Origin: Rhodoferax sp.
GTDB taxonomy: Bacteria; Pseudomonadota; Gammaproteobacteria; Burkholderiales; Burkholderiaceae_C
Length of the DNA stretch: 64,000 bases
Assembly: GCA_013791765.1 (NCBI GenBank)
Contig: VMTC01000123.1
Coordinates: forward strand, 1 to 64,000
Direction of reading: 5' to 3'
Part shown: one piece after another, positions 8,870 through 16,935 of the stretch
Layout of the letters: the number at the start of each line of letters is the position of its first letter
Position numbering within the stretch: position 1 is the first letter of the stretch
Position numbers and translations under genes: made by a program
The notes under the pieces: model-generated
The model's input: the letters and a program-made list of their open reading frames with translations, nothing else
What the model was told of the DNA's origin: nothing
The model's database searches: none

Positions 8870-9085
8870 TCAGACAGCTTTTAGCATGAAGTCCAGATGC
8901 ACGGCGTCGTAGCGGAACGCAATCCCGTCTTCGGTTTTGACCAACAAACCACATCCCGACATGGCCTGGAGATCACCGTGAACAGCCTTCACATCGCGGC
9001 CAACACGTCGAGCAGTTTTGCCGATGGACACAGCTCCGGCACCTGCCGAAGTGCGCAGCAATTCCCATCGCTTTGGCCAGGTTAA
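8870..9085 (-). pseudogene. C-terminal fragment of TumA/HVO_A0114-type antitoxin regulator
   Basis: On the minus strand the frame ending at 8870 reads WPKRWELLRTS, SIGKTARRVGRDVKAVHGDL and AFRYDAVHLDFMLKAV. This is the winged-helix end of the HVO_A0114/TumA regulator family, usually paired with a DUF6516 (TumE) toxin encoded just upstream. The expected N-terminal 40-50 residues are replaced by unrelated sequence above about 9085, and no toxin is found. It is a remnant of a second toxin-antitoxin pair. Confidence 0.6.
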
Positions 9086-9541
9086 GTATGAATGATCCTT
9101 GCCTATCCGGTTGATTGCCAAACACCCAGATTGGCAAGCCCCGGGGTCGTCTAAGGCGAGTATCTTCCGAGTGAACTTGGGTCCGCATTCCAGGGGGCAG
9201 CTGATACCGGTTGCCATTTTGGCAATGAACCGGATAGGCAGGGAATGATCAAGCAGTGACCCGGTGATCTTGTCCATAAATCACCGCGTCATTGCGGCTC
9301 GGTATGCAGTTTCAACGGCGCGCATTACTGTTGCGTGCAAAGTTCCAATTTTTGGTGTGTTGCCAATGGCGAATCATGAGACCAAAGACCAGTCCAAGGG
9401 ACGGCTTTCCATCATCGAAGCGATCCTCCTGCACGGGATACTGACTGGATCAGGGCCAGCTTCTGAGCGCAAGGCATCCCTGTAACCCGAGCCAAGACAA
9501 TCATCGATCGGTGTGCCATTCACGGCTGGCGCAGCGGCCTC
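9086..9541. other. Gap of 456 bp without a supported gene
   Basis: Only short frames without recognised motifs or plausible ribosome sites are seen. The gap separates the antitoxin fragment from the end of the restriction-modification genes. Confidence 0.45.
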
Positions 9542-10660
9542 CTATTGCTGACCAGCCAGCTCATCCGGATTTCCAAGCACAGCGTCGATCGAGCGCTCCG
9601 CCTCGGCGCGAAGGAAACTGCCGAAGCTGCTCATCCCTTCCCAATCGACGACCACCTTGCGATCGGCATCGGCACCGGTCTCCACAGGCACCATGATGCG
9701 AGTCTTTCGAAGGCGTCCAAGGGTCGCCCCGTTCCCGCCCCAGCCAAACTTGCTCATCTGCTTCCTGATCAGCGTCACCAGGACAAGCCCGCTGTCGACG
9801 TCTAGACGATCGTGCCGCAGCACTTGGATGTTCTGGCTCGTGTAAAAAGGCGCTGGCTGATACGCGATCGTCTGTGTGTCCAGTCCTATCGTGATGGCGT
9901 TTCCGGGCTCGGGGTCCTTCACTTGCCGAGGACAAGTTGCAACGATTCCGTTGTTCTCGCTAGCCCGTGAGACGAATGGATAAGTCGCCCTGCCTGTCAT
10001 GTTCAGGGTTGCCCTGTCATACCACGCCGCTGTTGCCCGCATCGATTCGAAGACGTCGGTGATGAGCATCGGAGCGAACGTCAGCGCCGGGGGCGCTGTC
10101 CGTTCCGTCGGGGTCGACGTTCGAACGGTCCGCGCCCGCTTCTTTGCATCCCTCAACAAGGACTCGCCGAGGCGCGCCAACCCGAGCCAGTCGACCACCT
10201 GCTCGCCGCTGTCGTCGGTCGTCACGGGCGCCATGATCTTCTGGCGATCCAGCCGATCCAGTGTGAGCTTGTAGCCGAACCCAAACTTAGGGACGCATTG
10301 TTGTGTGAGCATGCTCGCAATCAACAGCAGGGCGGGCTCAGAAGCCAGTCCGGAGATGGGCTCCAACGCGATCACATCGTCCGACGCGCTGAACGGAGCG
10401 GGCTGGTATCTGGCCTGTCCGGTTCCTCCGTCGCCGTTGTAAATGAGAGTCACCCACCCTCCCGGAAAGAGCGGAGGTGTGTCAGAGAAGTCGGTGATGC
10501 TGTTATTCATCCGCGAGGCGCCAACGAATGGGGTGCGGCCCGAACGCCTGGCCCTTGCGACCAGCCGCTTGCCCTTATGAGGGAGGAAGATCCCGTCGTG
10601 CTGCCCCTCAACGGCGACGACGTATACCGGCGCGAATGTAAATTCGTCGTAGAGGCTCAT
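9542..10660 (-). CDS. Specificity (S) subunit of BcgI-like restriction-modification system
   Basis: The 372-residue protein resembles HsdS/BcgI-B type specificity subunits, which read DNA through two target-recognition domains. The two halves are internally similar. Each contains a YQPAPF motif (near residues 85 and 265), a K-FG-G-type stretch and an R-(Q/T)KIM-PV motif (DRQKIMAPV and RKTRIMVPV), as expected for paired TRDs with conserved spacer helices. The start overlaps the stop of the upstream methylase-nuclease gene by 4 bp (ATGA at 10657-10660), so the two are translationally coupled. Size and partner fit BcgI B (about 340 residues) better than a type I S subunit. The recognised sequence cannot be read from the protein. 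Confidence 0.8.
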   Translation of the reverse strand: MSLYDEFTFAPVYVVAVEGQHDGIFLPHKGKRLVARARRSGRTPFVGASRMNNSITDFSDTPPLFPGGWVTLIYNGDGGTGQARYQPAPFSASDDVIALEPISGLASEPALLLIASMLTQQCVPKFGFGYKLTLDRLDRQKIMAPVTTDDSGEQVVDWLGLARLGESLLRDAKKRARTVRTSTPTERTAPPALTFAPMLITDVFESMRATAAWYDRATLNMTGRATYPFVSRASENNGIVATCPRQVKDPEPGNAITIGLDTQTIAYQPAPFYTSQNIQVLRHDRLDVDSGLVLVTLIRKQMSKFGWGGNGATLGRLRKTRIMVPVETGADADRKVVVDWEGMSSFGSFLRAEAERSIDAVLGNPDELAGQQ

Positions 10661-12825
10661 TCTTTGATCGCTCCGTCGTCGTCGGTAGCTCCATCAAAGA
10701 GAGCAACCAAATCGATCTCGTCGGGGGTGATAATGTCGCCCTTGCCGTGAGCATGCATGTCAACCTGCCATGCGAGGAAGTCCGCCACGGTTGTCTTGAA
10801 ATCATTCAAGGTTGGCGGCAAGTCGTTGAAGTAGAAATATGAATGCTGCCACTCGTCCTGGGCCGTCGCCTCCGAGCGGACGATGAATTTTGTTTCCTCG
10901 ATCGTGTCGCCTTTAAGGACTTCAAGCAAATGCTTGCGCCGAGAAGCTGCCGTTCCATCGTCCGTAAGACCGCGGTGAATCAGAACTTTGTAACCGTCCT
11001 TCTGAAAATCCACGAACTTGACTTTGGCGGTTGCCGAATGCGGCCTGCCGGCAGTGAACAGTGCGATGACCGGATGGACCGAAACGCCCGAGTCGGCGAA
11101 TGTAGCCATGTTCAACGTGATGACCGCATCGAGCGAATGTTTCCGCATGATCGCAACCTTCCGGGCCCTGTCCTCCGCGGTTTTGCCAACCATCGTCGAC
11201 TGAGGGACGACAGCTGCCAGGCGACCGCCCGGGTTCAAGAATGACAGTGCCTTCTCGATGAAGGCCAGCTCCGAAAGGTGGCGCGTGACTGCGTCCTTGG
11301 CCTGCGAATAAGGAGGGTTCAAGAGCGCCTTCGTGAACCCGTGACCCGGGGTCCACTTGCCATTGGTGCCCTGCCTGTCGCCACGCATCTCATGCATTGG
11401 CGCCTCAAAGATGGAATCGCGGCGGAAATTTGCTTTGCCGTCGCCCCGCAAGATCATGTTCGTTGTACCGATGGCGAAGAGCTTGTCTTGCAGCTCAATG
11501 CCATGCAGTCGGTTCTTGCGGATGTCGTCCTTGATCGTCTCGTCGTCGCCTGCGTCTATGAACATCCTGTGCATCGCTGCAATCAAGAACGAGGCCGTTC
11601 CTGCAGCGGGGTCGATCACCCAGTCGCCTGCGCCGACGTCGATGAGTTCGGCCATCAGCGTCGTGACGTGTTCCGGGGTGAGCACGATGCCAAGCGTGTT
11701 CCCGTCGCCGCCCCCGTATGAGATGAATTCGTGGTAAAAATTGCCAAGCACGTCGAACGAGATCATCGACGGGTCAGTGACGACCTTTTGCACGTCCGAT
11801 TTCAGGATCTTCGCGAAATGCCGAAGCGGCGTCATCCCCAACTCATTGTTGATGCGGTTGAGGCTCGGCGCTTGCCTGATGAACGAAAACTGGTCCAGCA
11901 ATGTGCCGATCTTCTGCAGGGGCCCGAATCCTTTGGAGGTCATGTAGTCGTGGGCAGCTTTGTAGATCTTGGCTCCGTCCCAATCATCTGGAAGAGATTC
12001 GTCGAATGACCCTCTAAGACTGCTGAGCGAAAAGCCTGGCTTTTCAAGCGCAAGCAGGATCGCCGAAACCAGTGGAGCCTTGCGGTCGCCCTCGACAGCA
12101 ACGTTGCGCATCCCCTCGTGCAGGCGATAGGCAGCCGCTTTTACCATGTCGAGTCGGACTTCCGCCTGAGGCTTGTTGCCGAGCACCGCGACCGAGTGAT
12201 ACTCGCCGATCGCGTCCTCAGCGAAGACATCCAGGTTGTCGAGGTCATCTAGGCTCTTGATTTGACCAGGTGCGACATACGCCACGGCTATCTCGTGGTG
12301 GCGCTCGTCGCCTCCAATGCCGACGGCGAAGATGCCTTTGTCATGCGGCACACCTTTGCGAAGCATCGTGCTCGCGTAGTGGACCGCACCGTTGAATGCA
12401 TAGGTCTCCCTATGGGGATGCGTGACAAGCACGTTGCCATCTTTGAGGAACTTCGTGAAACGCGTCTCTTTCTTGTCTTCGACGATCACGATGAAGCCGT
12501 CCACGACGAACACGAACTCAGGTTTGCCTTCTCCCTTGGCATCCTTTGTCTTGGAACCGCCAGCGAGCGCGTCGCGCTTCCACCTCGGCCCGCCGTCTTG
12601 CTCCCACGGCTTCGTTACTCCGATGTCGCGCAGAAGGTCCCGCACGAACTGATCGGTGCCCCTCTCGTTCCTGTTCTCGTTGAATGCCACCCTCACGATG
12701 GCCTTCTTCGCCGCCACCGTCTTCACCGTCACTGCCTTCGTCGAAGCCTTCTTCGCCGCGACTTTTTTCGCTGCGACCTTCTTCGTTGCCACCGTTTTCA
12801 CTGGCACCGCCTTCTTGCTGACCAT
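10657..12825 (-). CDS. BcgI-like fused nuclease-methyltransferase (RM) subunit with Lys/Ala-rich tail
   Basis: The 722-residue protein combines restriction and N6-adenine methylation, as in the A subunit of type IIB enzymes such as BcgI. Residues 1-42 are a Lys/Ala/Val repeat tail (ATKKVAAKKVAAKKA). An N-terminal PD-(D/E)XK site follows: E103 in PEFVF and E116-D-K118 in VEDKK. A helical region precedes the methylase core, with motif I DPAAGTASFL at 405-414 and catalytic NPPY at 503-506. No separate HsdR gene is present, which supports the fused reading. AAGGGA eight bases before the ATG at 12825 supports the start that includes the tail. The S subunit follows with a 4-bp overlap. All key motifs are intact, so the system looks functional. 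Confidence 0.85.
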   Translation of the reverse strand: MVSKKAVPVKTVATKKVAAKKVAAKKASTKAVTVKTVAAKKAIVRVAFNENRNERGTDQFVRDLLRDIGVTKPWEQDGGPRWKRDALAGGSKTKDAKGEGKPEFVFVVDGFIVIVEDKKETRFTKFLKDGNVLVTHPHRETYAFNGAVHYASTMLRKGVPHDKGIFAVGIGGDERHHEIAVAYVAPGQIKSLDDLDNLDVFAEDAIGEYHSVAVLGNKPQAEVRLDMVKAAAYRLHEGMRNVAVEGDRKAPLVSAILLALEKPGFSLSSLRGSFDESLPDDWDGAKIYKAAHDYMTSKGFGPLQKIGTLLDQFSFIRQAPSLNRINNELGMTPLRHFAKILKSDVQKVVTDPSMISFDVLGNFYHEFISYGGGDGNTLGIVLTPEHVTTLMAELIDVGAGDWVIDPAAGTASFLIAAMHRMFIDAGDDETIKDDIRKNRLHGIELQDKLFAIGTTNMILRGDGKANFRRDSIFEAPMHEMRGDRQGTNGKWTPGHGFTKALLNPPYSQAKDAVTRHLSELAFIEKALSFLNPGGRLAAVVPQSTMVGKTAEDRARKVAIMRKHSLDAVITLNMATFADSGVSVHPVIALFTAGRPHSATAKVKFVDFQKDGYKVLIHRGLTDDGTAASRRKHLLEVLKGDTIEETKFIVRSEATAQDEWQHSYFYFNDLPPTLNDFKTTVADFLAWQVDMHAHGKGDIITPDEIDLVALFDGATDDDGAIKE

Positions 12826-12982
12826 GCAGTTTCCCTTTTTCAGATTTCTGGAACTTTTTTCGCCGAGAAAGCCCAGCCGCCAAGGCGGACGTTCCCCCCG
12901 GTCTCCCGACCGCCGATCTGAGTATATTCATGTTCCTCGAAGGCCAGCGTCGGCTGGGTGAGGCGTTCTAGCTAAGGTCGGA

Positions 12983-13147
12983 CTACTTGCCGCGGTGGGC
13001 GTTGCGTTTCGCACCGCACGTCCCGCATTCCTGCCCATCGACGGTCATGTCACGGTCGCAAGAGCACCAGTAGACGTCCGTACGGGGCGTCTTGCTCTGG
13101 ATGCGATTGCGCTTTCTGGTCGGCAGTTCGATGTTGGCGTGACGCAT
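12983..13147 (-). CDS. Small Cys4 zinc-ribbon-like protein, 54 residues
   Basis: A 54-codon frame begins ATGCGTCACGCC at 13147 and ends TAG at 12983. It has a basic N-terminal half (LPTRKRNRIQSK) and a C-terminal metal-binding pattern: WCSC at residues 27-30, then CGTC at 41-44, giving C-x-C-x10-C-x2-C. The residue use is protein-like and the Cys pairs are spaced as in zinc ribbons. It lies 158 bp upstream of the restriction-modification gene on the same strand and might be cotranscribed. No family is recognised; the call is from pattern only. Confidence 0.5.
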   Translation of the reverse strand: MRHANIELPTRKRNRIQSKTPRTDVYWCSCDRDMTVDGQECGTCGAKRNAHRGK

Positions 13148-13467
13148 GCAGGCCTTTAAGAAAGCTCCTCTAGGTATCGGACTGGTCTGGCAGCCACTTT
13201 TTCAAACTGGCCGTCGGCTTTCTGCCAAAAAGGGCCAATGCTTGGCAGACGGAGGTGGACGCAAGCTGCAGTGTCCGGCGAGGCGAGGTATTTCGATTGC
13301 GTCCCTCCCCTGCGTGTTACTCACAGTGCCCGGGCCTTTGCTGTTTCAGGTTTTTCATTCAAATGCAGTTGCGTACGCGGCGCCCAAGGTCTACACTGTA
13401 TGTGTAACCAGTAAAATTAGGCGGCATTATCCAAAAGCTCTTTACGATGCTAGAAAGTGGAAAAGCC
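13148..13467. other. Gap of about 320 bp without a supported gene
   Basis: Nothing recognisable is seen. The stretch separates two small Cys-rich genes that point away from each other and should hold their promoters, but no clear promoter elements stand out. Confidence 0.4.
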
Positions 13468-13689
13468 ATGAGCAAGAAATCCACAAATTTGACCGCTTCG
13501 CCTCCCCGTTGCCGTTATTGTCAGCGATACTGGCAACCGGAAGAGGGCGTTGTTGCAGACAATTCTTATTGTTGCGCGTGCTCCAAATCCAGGCGTGTCG
13601 TTGCAGCTAAGGCTTTCGGGCATAGGCCGCTGACGCTGGATGACGTAACCGGCGCGCACATTTTGCCGCGATTGCGCCGATCGGCTTGA
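13468..13689 (+). CDS. Small Cys4 hypothetical protein, 73 residues
   Basis: From the ATG at 13468 (MSKKSTNLTASPPRCRYCQR) the product is 73 residues. It contains two Cys pairs, CRYC and CCAC, 19-20 residues apart, a probable structural zinc site. The rest is basic and Arg-rich at the end. A longer start at 13447 (MLESGKAM) is possible, but the internal start leaves a better N-terminus. It ends 4 bp before the stop of the convergent kinase gene. Function is unknown. Confidence 0.5.
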   Translation: MSKKSTNLTASPPRCRYCQRYWQPEEGVVADNSYCCACSKSRRVVAAKAFGHRPLTLDDVTGAHILPRLRRSA

Positions 13690-13693
13690 GCGT

Positions 13694-14728
13694 CTAAACA
13701 GCGAAAAACTGCTCCAACTCTCTTATCGCCTGTCGCTTGGGGACGATCCCTTTGGATTCACCGAGAGTCCTTGTCCTTCCGGTCGTCCCATTGGGTTCAC
13801 TCCACGCCTTCCACTCGTGTCGACGCGCGTCGTGTCTGGTCCACTCGACCACCTTTGACCTGCCGACAATAGCTTGCTCCCATCGCACTGAGTTCGGAGT
13901 AACGATGGTGTGCCAGCTGACCGTGGGTAGCATCGAGAGCCCGTTGAGTACCTCAGCAGCCGCTTGGTAACGAAGTGCCGGATCATCGTTAAGCATTTTG
14001 CGAATCGCTCGACGCCAAGTCTTAGGCACGTGCGGAAGCCACTCAAGTGATTCCGAGAACTGCCCGTTGCGCACTACGAAGCGAGGTGCCGGTGACTCTT
14101 CGTACCATGTCTTTCCGTGTAGCAGGCGATACATCGTCATGCCGAAGGCCCAGATATCCGTCTTGACGCTGGTCCCGCCTCCGAGCCAAACCTCATGGGC
14201 GACGTGATCCGCGTACCCGGCCTGCTCTGCATAACCCATGACTAGGTTGTCGGTCACCAGCCCAAAATCACCGAGTTGCGCAACACCCGCGCCGTCAATC
14301 AGTATGTTTCCAGGCTTGATGTCGCGGTGGAGCATGCCGCGCGCGTGCAGTGCTCCAAGGCCAAGCGACACTTCGGTCCCGACGTCCCGGACCCTAAGCA
14401 GCGGCATCGGACCGTCGTCGAACGTACTCTGAAGGGAACCACCGGGACAGTAGGCCATGCAGAAGCGAATGCTGTTGCCGTCTGGGAGCTCTTGAATGTG
14501 GTGAACTTGAACGACGTTTCTGTGCTGAGCCTTAGAAAGGTTCTGAGCTTCGGCCAAAAAGCTGGTCTTGCAGTTGAACCAGTCGTTGTCAGCCTGTCCG
14601 GGTTTGCGCGCGAGCACCTTCACGGCCACTCTGCCGTGCACACTGTCTTGGCCAAGAAACACCTCTCCGAAGAAGCCATTCCCAAGCTTCGCGCCTATAG
14701 TCAGCGCCGGCACTATCGTCGCCATCAA
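13694..14728 (-). CDS. Hanks-type serine/threonine protein kinase with C-terminal extension
   Basis: The 344-residue protein is a cytosolic eukaryote-like kinase that should transfer phosphate from ATP to Ser/Thr. All catalytic elements are present: Gly loop GNGFFGEV (17-23), Lys37 in VAVKVL, helix-C Glu60, HRDIKPGN with D136 and N141, and DFG at 154-156. There is no transmembrane helix or PASTA domain, unlike housekeeping PknB. About 80 residues after the kinase fold (from TVSWHTIVTPNS) form a basic, unrecognised tail. The start overlaps the upstream gene's stop by 4 bp, so the two are coupled. The setting next to a restriction-modification system suggests a defence role, as for Stk2-like kinases, but that is inference. 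Confidence 0.85.
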   Translation of the reverse strand: MMATIVPALTIGAKLGNGFFGEVFLGQDSVHGRVAVKVLARKPGQADNDWFNCKTSFLAEAQNLSKAQHRNVVQVHHIQELPDGNSIRFCMAYCPGGSLQSTFDDGPMPLLRVRDVGTEVSLGLGALHARGMLHRDIKPGNILIDGAGVAQLGDFGLVTDNLVMGYAEQAGYADHVAHEVWLGGGTSVKTDIWAFGMTMYRLLHGKTWYEESPAPRFVVRNGQFSESLEWLPHVPKTWRRAIRKMLNDDPALRYQAAAEVLNGLSMLPTVSWHTIVTPNSVRWEQAIVGRSKVVEWTRHDARRHEWKAWSEPNGTTGRTRTLGESKGIVPKRQAIRELEQFFAV

Positions 14729-15189
14729 TTCCTCCTGGACGCGATAATTAGCAACGCAGCCTCACGACTCGTCTTGCGTTTAAGGCCCACCGCATCCTTC
14801 GTCCAGAAATCATCGTCCCGTAGATAGTCATCGACCTTGCGATCACCAAACGTCCGGCTGATCACCGCCTTGGAAATGATCTTAACGTTGCACACTGATG
14901 CCGCAGCAGCGATAACAACGCCGCGCGCTTCGGCGCTCTCCAGTAGGGCGAGCCTTGCTGCACCTTGGGGAACGGCGCTCGCTTTGATTACCACGGAGTC
15001 GACCTTGTTCTCTTTTAAGTAGCTAGCACACCGTTGGTGAAGGACATTCAATGCCGGACCGCGCTCACCTTTTTGCAAGGGCCAGGTCGTGTCTGACAAA
15101 ATCGTGATGGGCAAAGCAGCGTCCGCAGGGACTTCCGCATCGACGACGGTGACGGCCTCACCGACGATTAAGAAACCAACTTGTCGCAT
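14725..15189 (-). CDS. RNase H-like (RuvC/DUF3010-like) protein coupled to the kinase
   Basis: This 154-residue protein is not confidently recognised. Its layout resembles RuvC/DUF3010-type RNase H folds. A first strand pair (GFLIVGEAVTVVDAEV) is followed by a helix with SYLKENKVDSVVIKAS, then an Ala/Glu-rich helix, a strand with VCNVKIISKAVI and a C-terminal helix REAALLIIA. The usual acidic catalytic residues are only partly conserved (Lys where RuvC has Glu in the VVIK strand), so it may bind nucleic acid without cutting. It is the first gene of a two-gene unit, and its TGA overlaps the kinase ATG. It could be the kinase's substrate or sensor. The fold is a guess from pattern. Confidence 0.6.
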   Translation of the reverse strand: MRQVGFLIVGEAVTVVDAEVPADAALPITILSDTTWPLQKGERGPALNVLHQRCASYLKENKVDSVVIKASAVPQGAARLALLESAEARGVVIAAAASVCNVKIISKAVISRTFGDRKVDDYLRDDDFWTKDAVGLKRKTSREAALLIIASRRN

Positions 15190-15825
15190 TTTTAAGTCCG
15201 TATTCTTGTTTTAATGCGATCTGTGTCGCAGCAATTCGAGTTTAGCAGCGCACGCCGGCGCCCAGATGGCGCCGTGTGGCTTATACGTCGGAACTGCTTC
15301 GCAAAGCTGCTATCGGCGCCAGCGCGTCCTGCCGGCTGGAATGACTGAAAAATGGCAAGTACCGTGCTTACGGTCACCGCGTAACACCGGGAGCTACCGC
15401 TGCACAACCGAAGTTGAAGCAATCCCTTCAAGTTGGGCGACTGAACGACTGCAAACGGTAGACAAATTTTGCAAGATGGCTGTCTGCAATGGGCATTTCC
15501 GGAAAACCATTTCACCAGTTTGACAGGCGGGTATCGCAGCATTGTTGCCCGTGGGAGTCAATCGAATGAACAATTTGCCAGCGCGCTCATCATGGTGCCG
15601 GAACGTGTGAACAGCACGAATTTGAAATGGTGAACACGATAGCCCAGAATATGCACCTGTAAGATCCGGTCGCGAGTGTGACCCAGTTTGGTATTTTGAA
15701 TGGGAATCTCGCTGAACGTCTATGTCGATCTTCAACTGATAGGGCTTCGACTTGAACAAGCACTTACCCAAGTGTTGTGACATAACCCCCCTTTTAAGCC
15801 CCTAGTGAAGCATTAATATCACACG
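15190..15825. other. AT-richer 636-bp gap at the island edge, no supported gene
   Basis: Several frames of 85-130 codons on both strands have no recognised motif and overlap each other. The stretch is richer in A and T than the core sequence that follows and probably consists of old island DNA. It must contain the promoter for the minus-strand pair that starts at 15189. Confidence 0.45.
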
Positions 15826-16710
15826 ATGACTACATATTGTTCCCTAACCAGAACTGATTTTCGATTTATTTCCCCAGTAAAACGATCTATTCAGTCAGTC
15901 ATACATGTCGATTCTAACCTAAATTATTTGTCATACACAACATACTTTGACACCGCCATCTCCGACTACTGGCGGGCGCTGGCGTTGCCGTATGAGGCCA
16001 CTTTTTTGGCACTCCAAGGCGACTTGTACGTCAAGAAAGCGACTTTGGAATTTCATGCGTCGGCGCGCTTGGACGATCAACTGGTGGTGGCGCTCAAGTG
16101 CGAGCGCATCGGCAACGCGTCGATGCTGTTTACAGGCGCCATTTTTCGGGGCGAAGAGCACTTGATCAGTGGCGAGCTGGTTTACGTGTTTGCCGACCCC
16201 GTCACGCAAACGTCCAGGCCAGTTCCAGCGTCTTTGCGCGACATCCTGCTGGGCTATGAAGCGGGTCAAGCCATGACCGAGGTGGCCGTGGGCGATTGGC
16301 AAACCCTGGGCGAGGGCGCACGCACGCTGCGCCAGCAAGTGTTTGTGCAAGAGCAGCAGATTCCGATCGAGATGGAGCAGGACGCTTTTGATGAAACTGC
16401 GCTGCACGTGCTGGTTCGCAACCGGCTCGGCTTGAGCGTGGCCACCGGGCGGCTGTTGCAACCGGCGCCGGGCGTGGGTCAAATTGGCAGGCTGGCGGTC
16501 CACCGCGTGTTGCGCGGCTCGCAACTGGGCCGCGCAGCGCTGCAAGCCCTGCTGGCCGCTGCCGCAGAGCGTGGTGACTTTGAACTGATGTTGCACGCCC
16601 AAAGCAGCGCACAGGGTTTTTATGCAGCGCAAGGCTTTGCTCCGCGCGGCGCCCCCTTTGTGGAAGCCGGGATTTCGCACATCGAGATGGTGCGTCGGCT
16701 GGATGAATGA
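15826..16710 (+). CDS. Hotdog thioesterase-GNAT acetyltransferase fusion
   Basis: The 294-residue protein joins two enzymes. Residues about 20-135 are a 4HBT/YbgC-type acyl-CoA thioesterase (YFDTAISDYWRALALPYE, GDLYVKKATLEFHASARLDD, SGELVYVFAD). Residues about 145-290 are a GNAT acetyltransferase related to ElaA (LRQQVFVQEQQIP, VATGRLL, IGRLAVHRVLRGSQLGRAAL, YAAQGFAPRG). Such fusions occur in related betaproteobacteria. The first ~45 codons differ sharply from the rest: AT-rich, and only loosely matching the family, where VDSNLNYLSYTTYFDTA aligns to the usual VDxQxIVFNxHYxxYFDTA. The VD of the active-site strand is kept. The 5' end was probably exchanged when the neighbouring island formed. 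Confidence 0.8.
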   Translation: MTTYCSLTRTDFRFISPVKRSIQSVIHVDSNLNYLSYTTYFDTAISDYWRALALPYEATFLALQGDLYVKKATLEFHASARLDDQLVVALKCERIGNASMLFTGAIFRGEEHLISGELVYVFADPVTQTSRPVPASLRDILLGYEAGQAMTEVAVGDWQTLGEGARTLRQQVFVQEQQIPIEMEQDAFDETALHVLVRNRLGLSVATGRLLQPAPGVGQIGRLAVHRVLRGSQLGRAALQALLAAAAERGDFELMLHAQSSAQGFYAAQGFAPRGAPFVEAGISHIEMVRRLDE

Positions 16711-16728
16711 ATTATTACTATATTTAAT

Positions 16729-16780
16729 ATAGCTGTTAACGCTTTATCCATAAGGGCTAGAGCCCAATTTGTTATAAAAT
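16729..16780 (+). repeat. Dispersed ~52-bp repeat, copy A
   Basis: ATAGCTGTTAACGCTTTATC continues to GGGCTAGAGCCCAATTT and ends near ATAAAAT. It matches copies at 29788, 56120 and, inverted, 17763-17814. It lies between the thioesterase-GNAT fusion and aroD. Confidence 0.6.
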
Positions 16781-16935
16781 TTTAGGATTGAGGCGGTTTC
16801 TTCGATGCCGCATGGAACCCGGCGAATTCATCACCGAGGACAGGGCCAGCGCCTGCTGATGTCGCCTTGATCTGACCTGAAGTGTCTGCCTGCATCCCTG
16901 CTGGGCCTAAAAAACCATTTATTGAGGAATTTATT

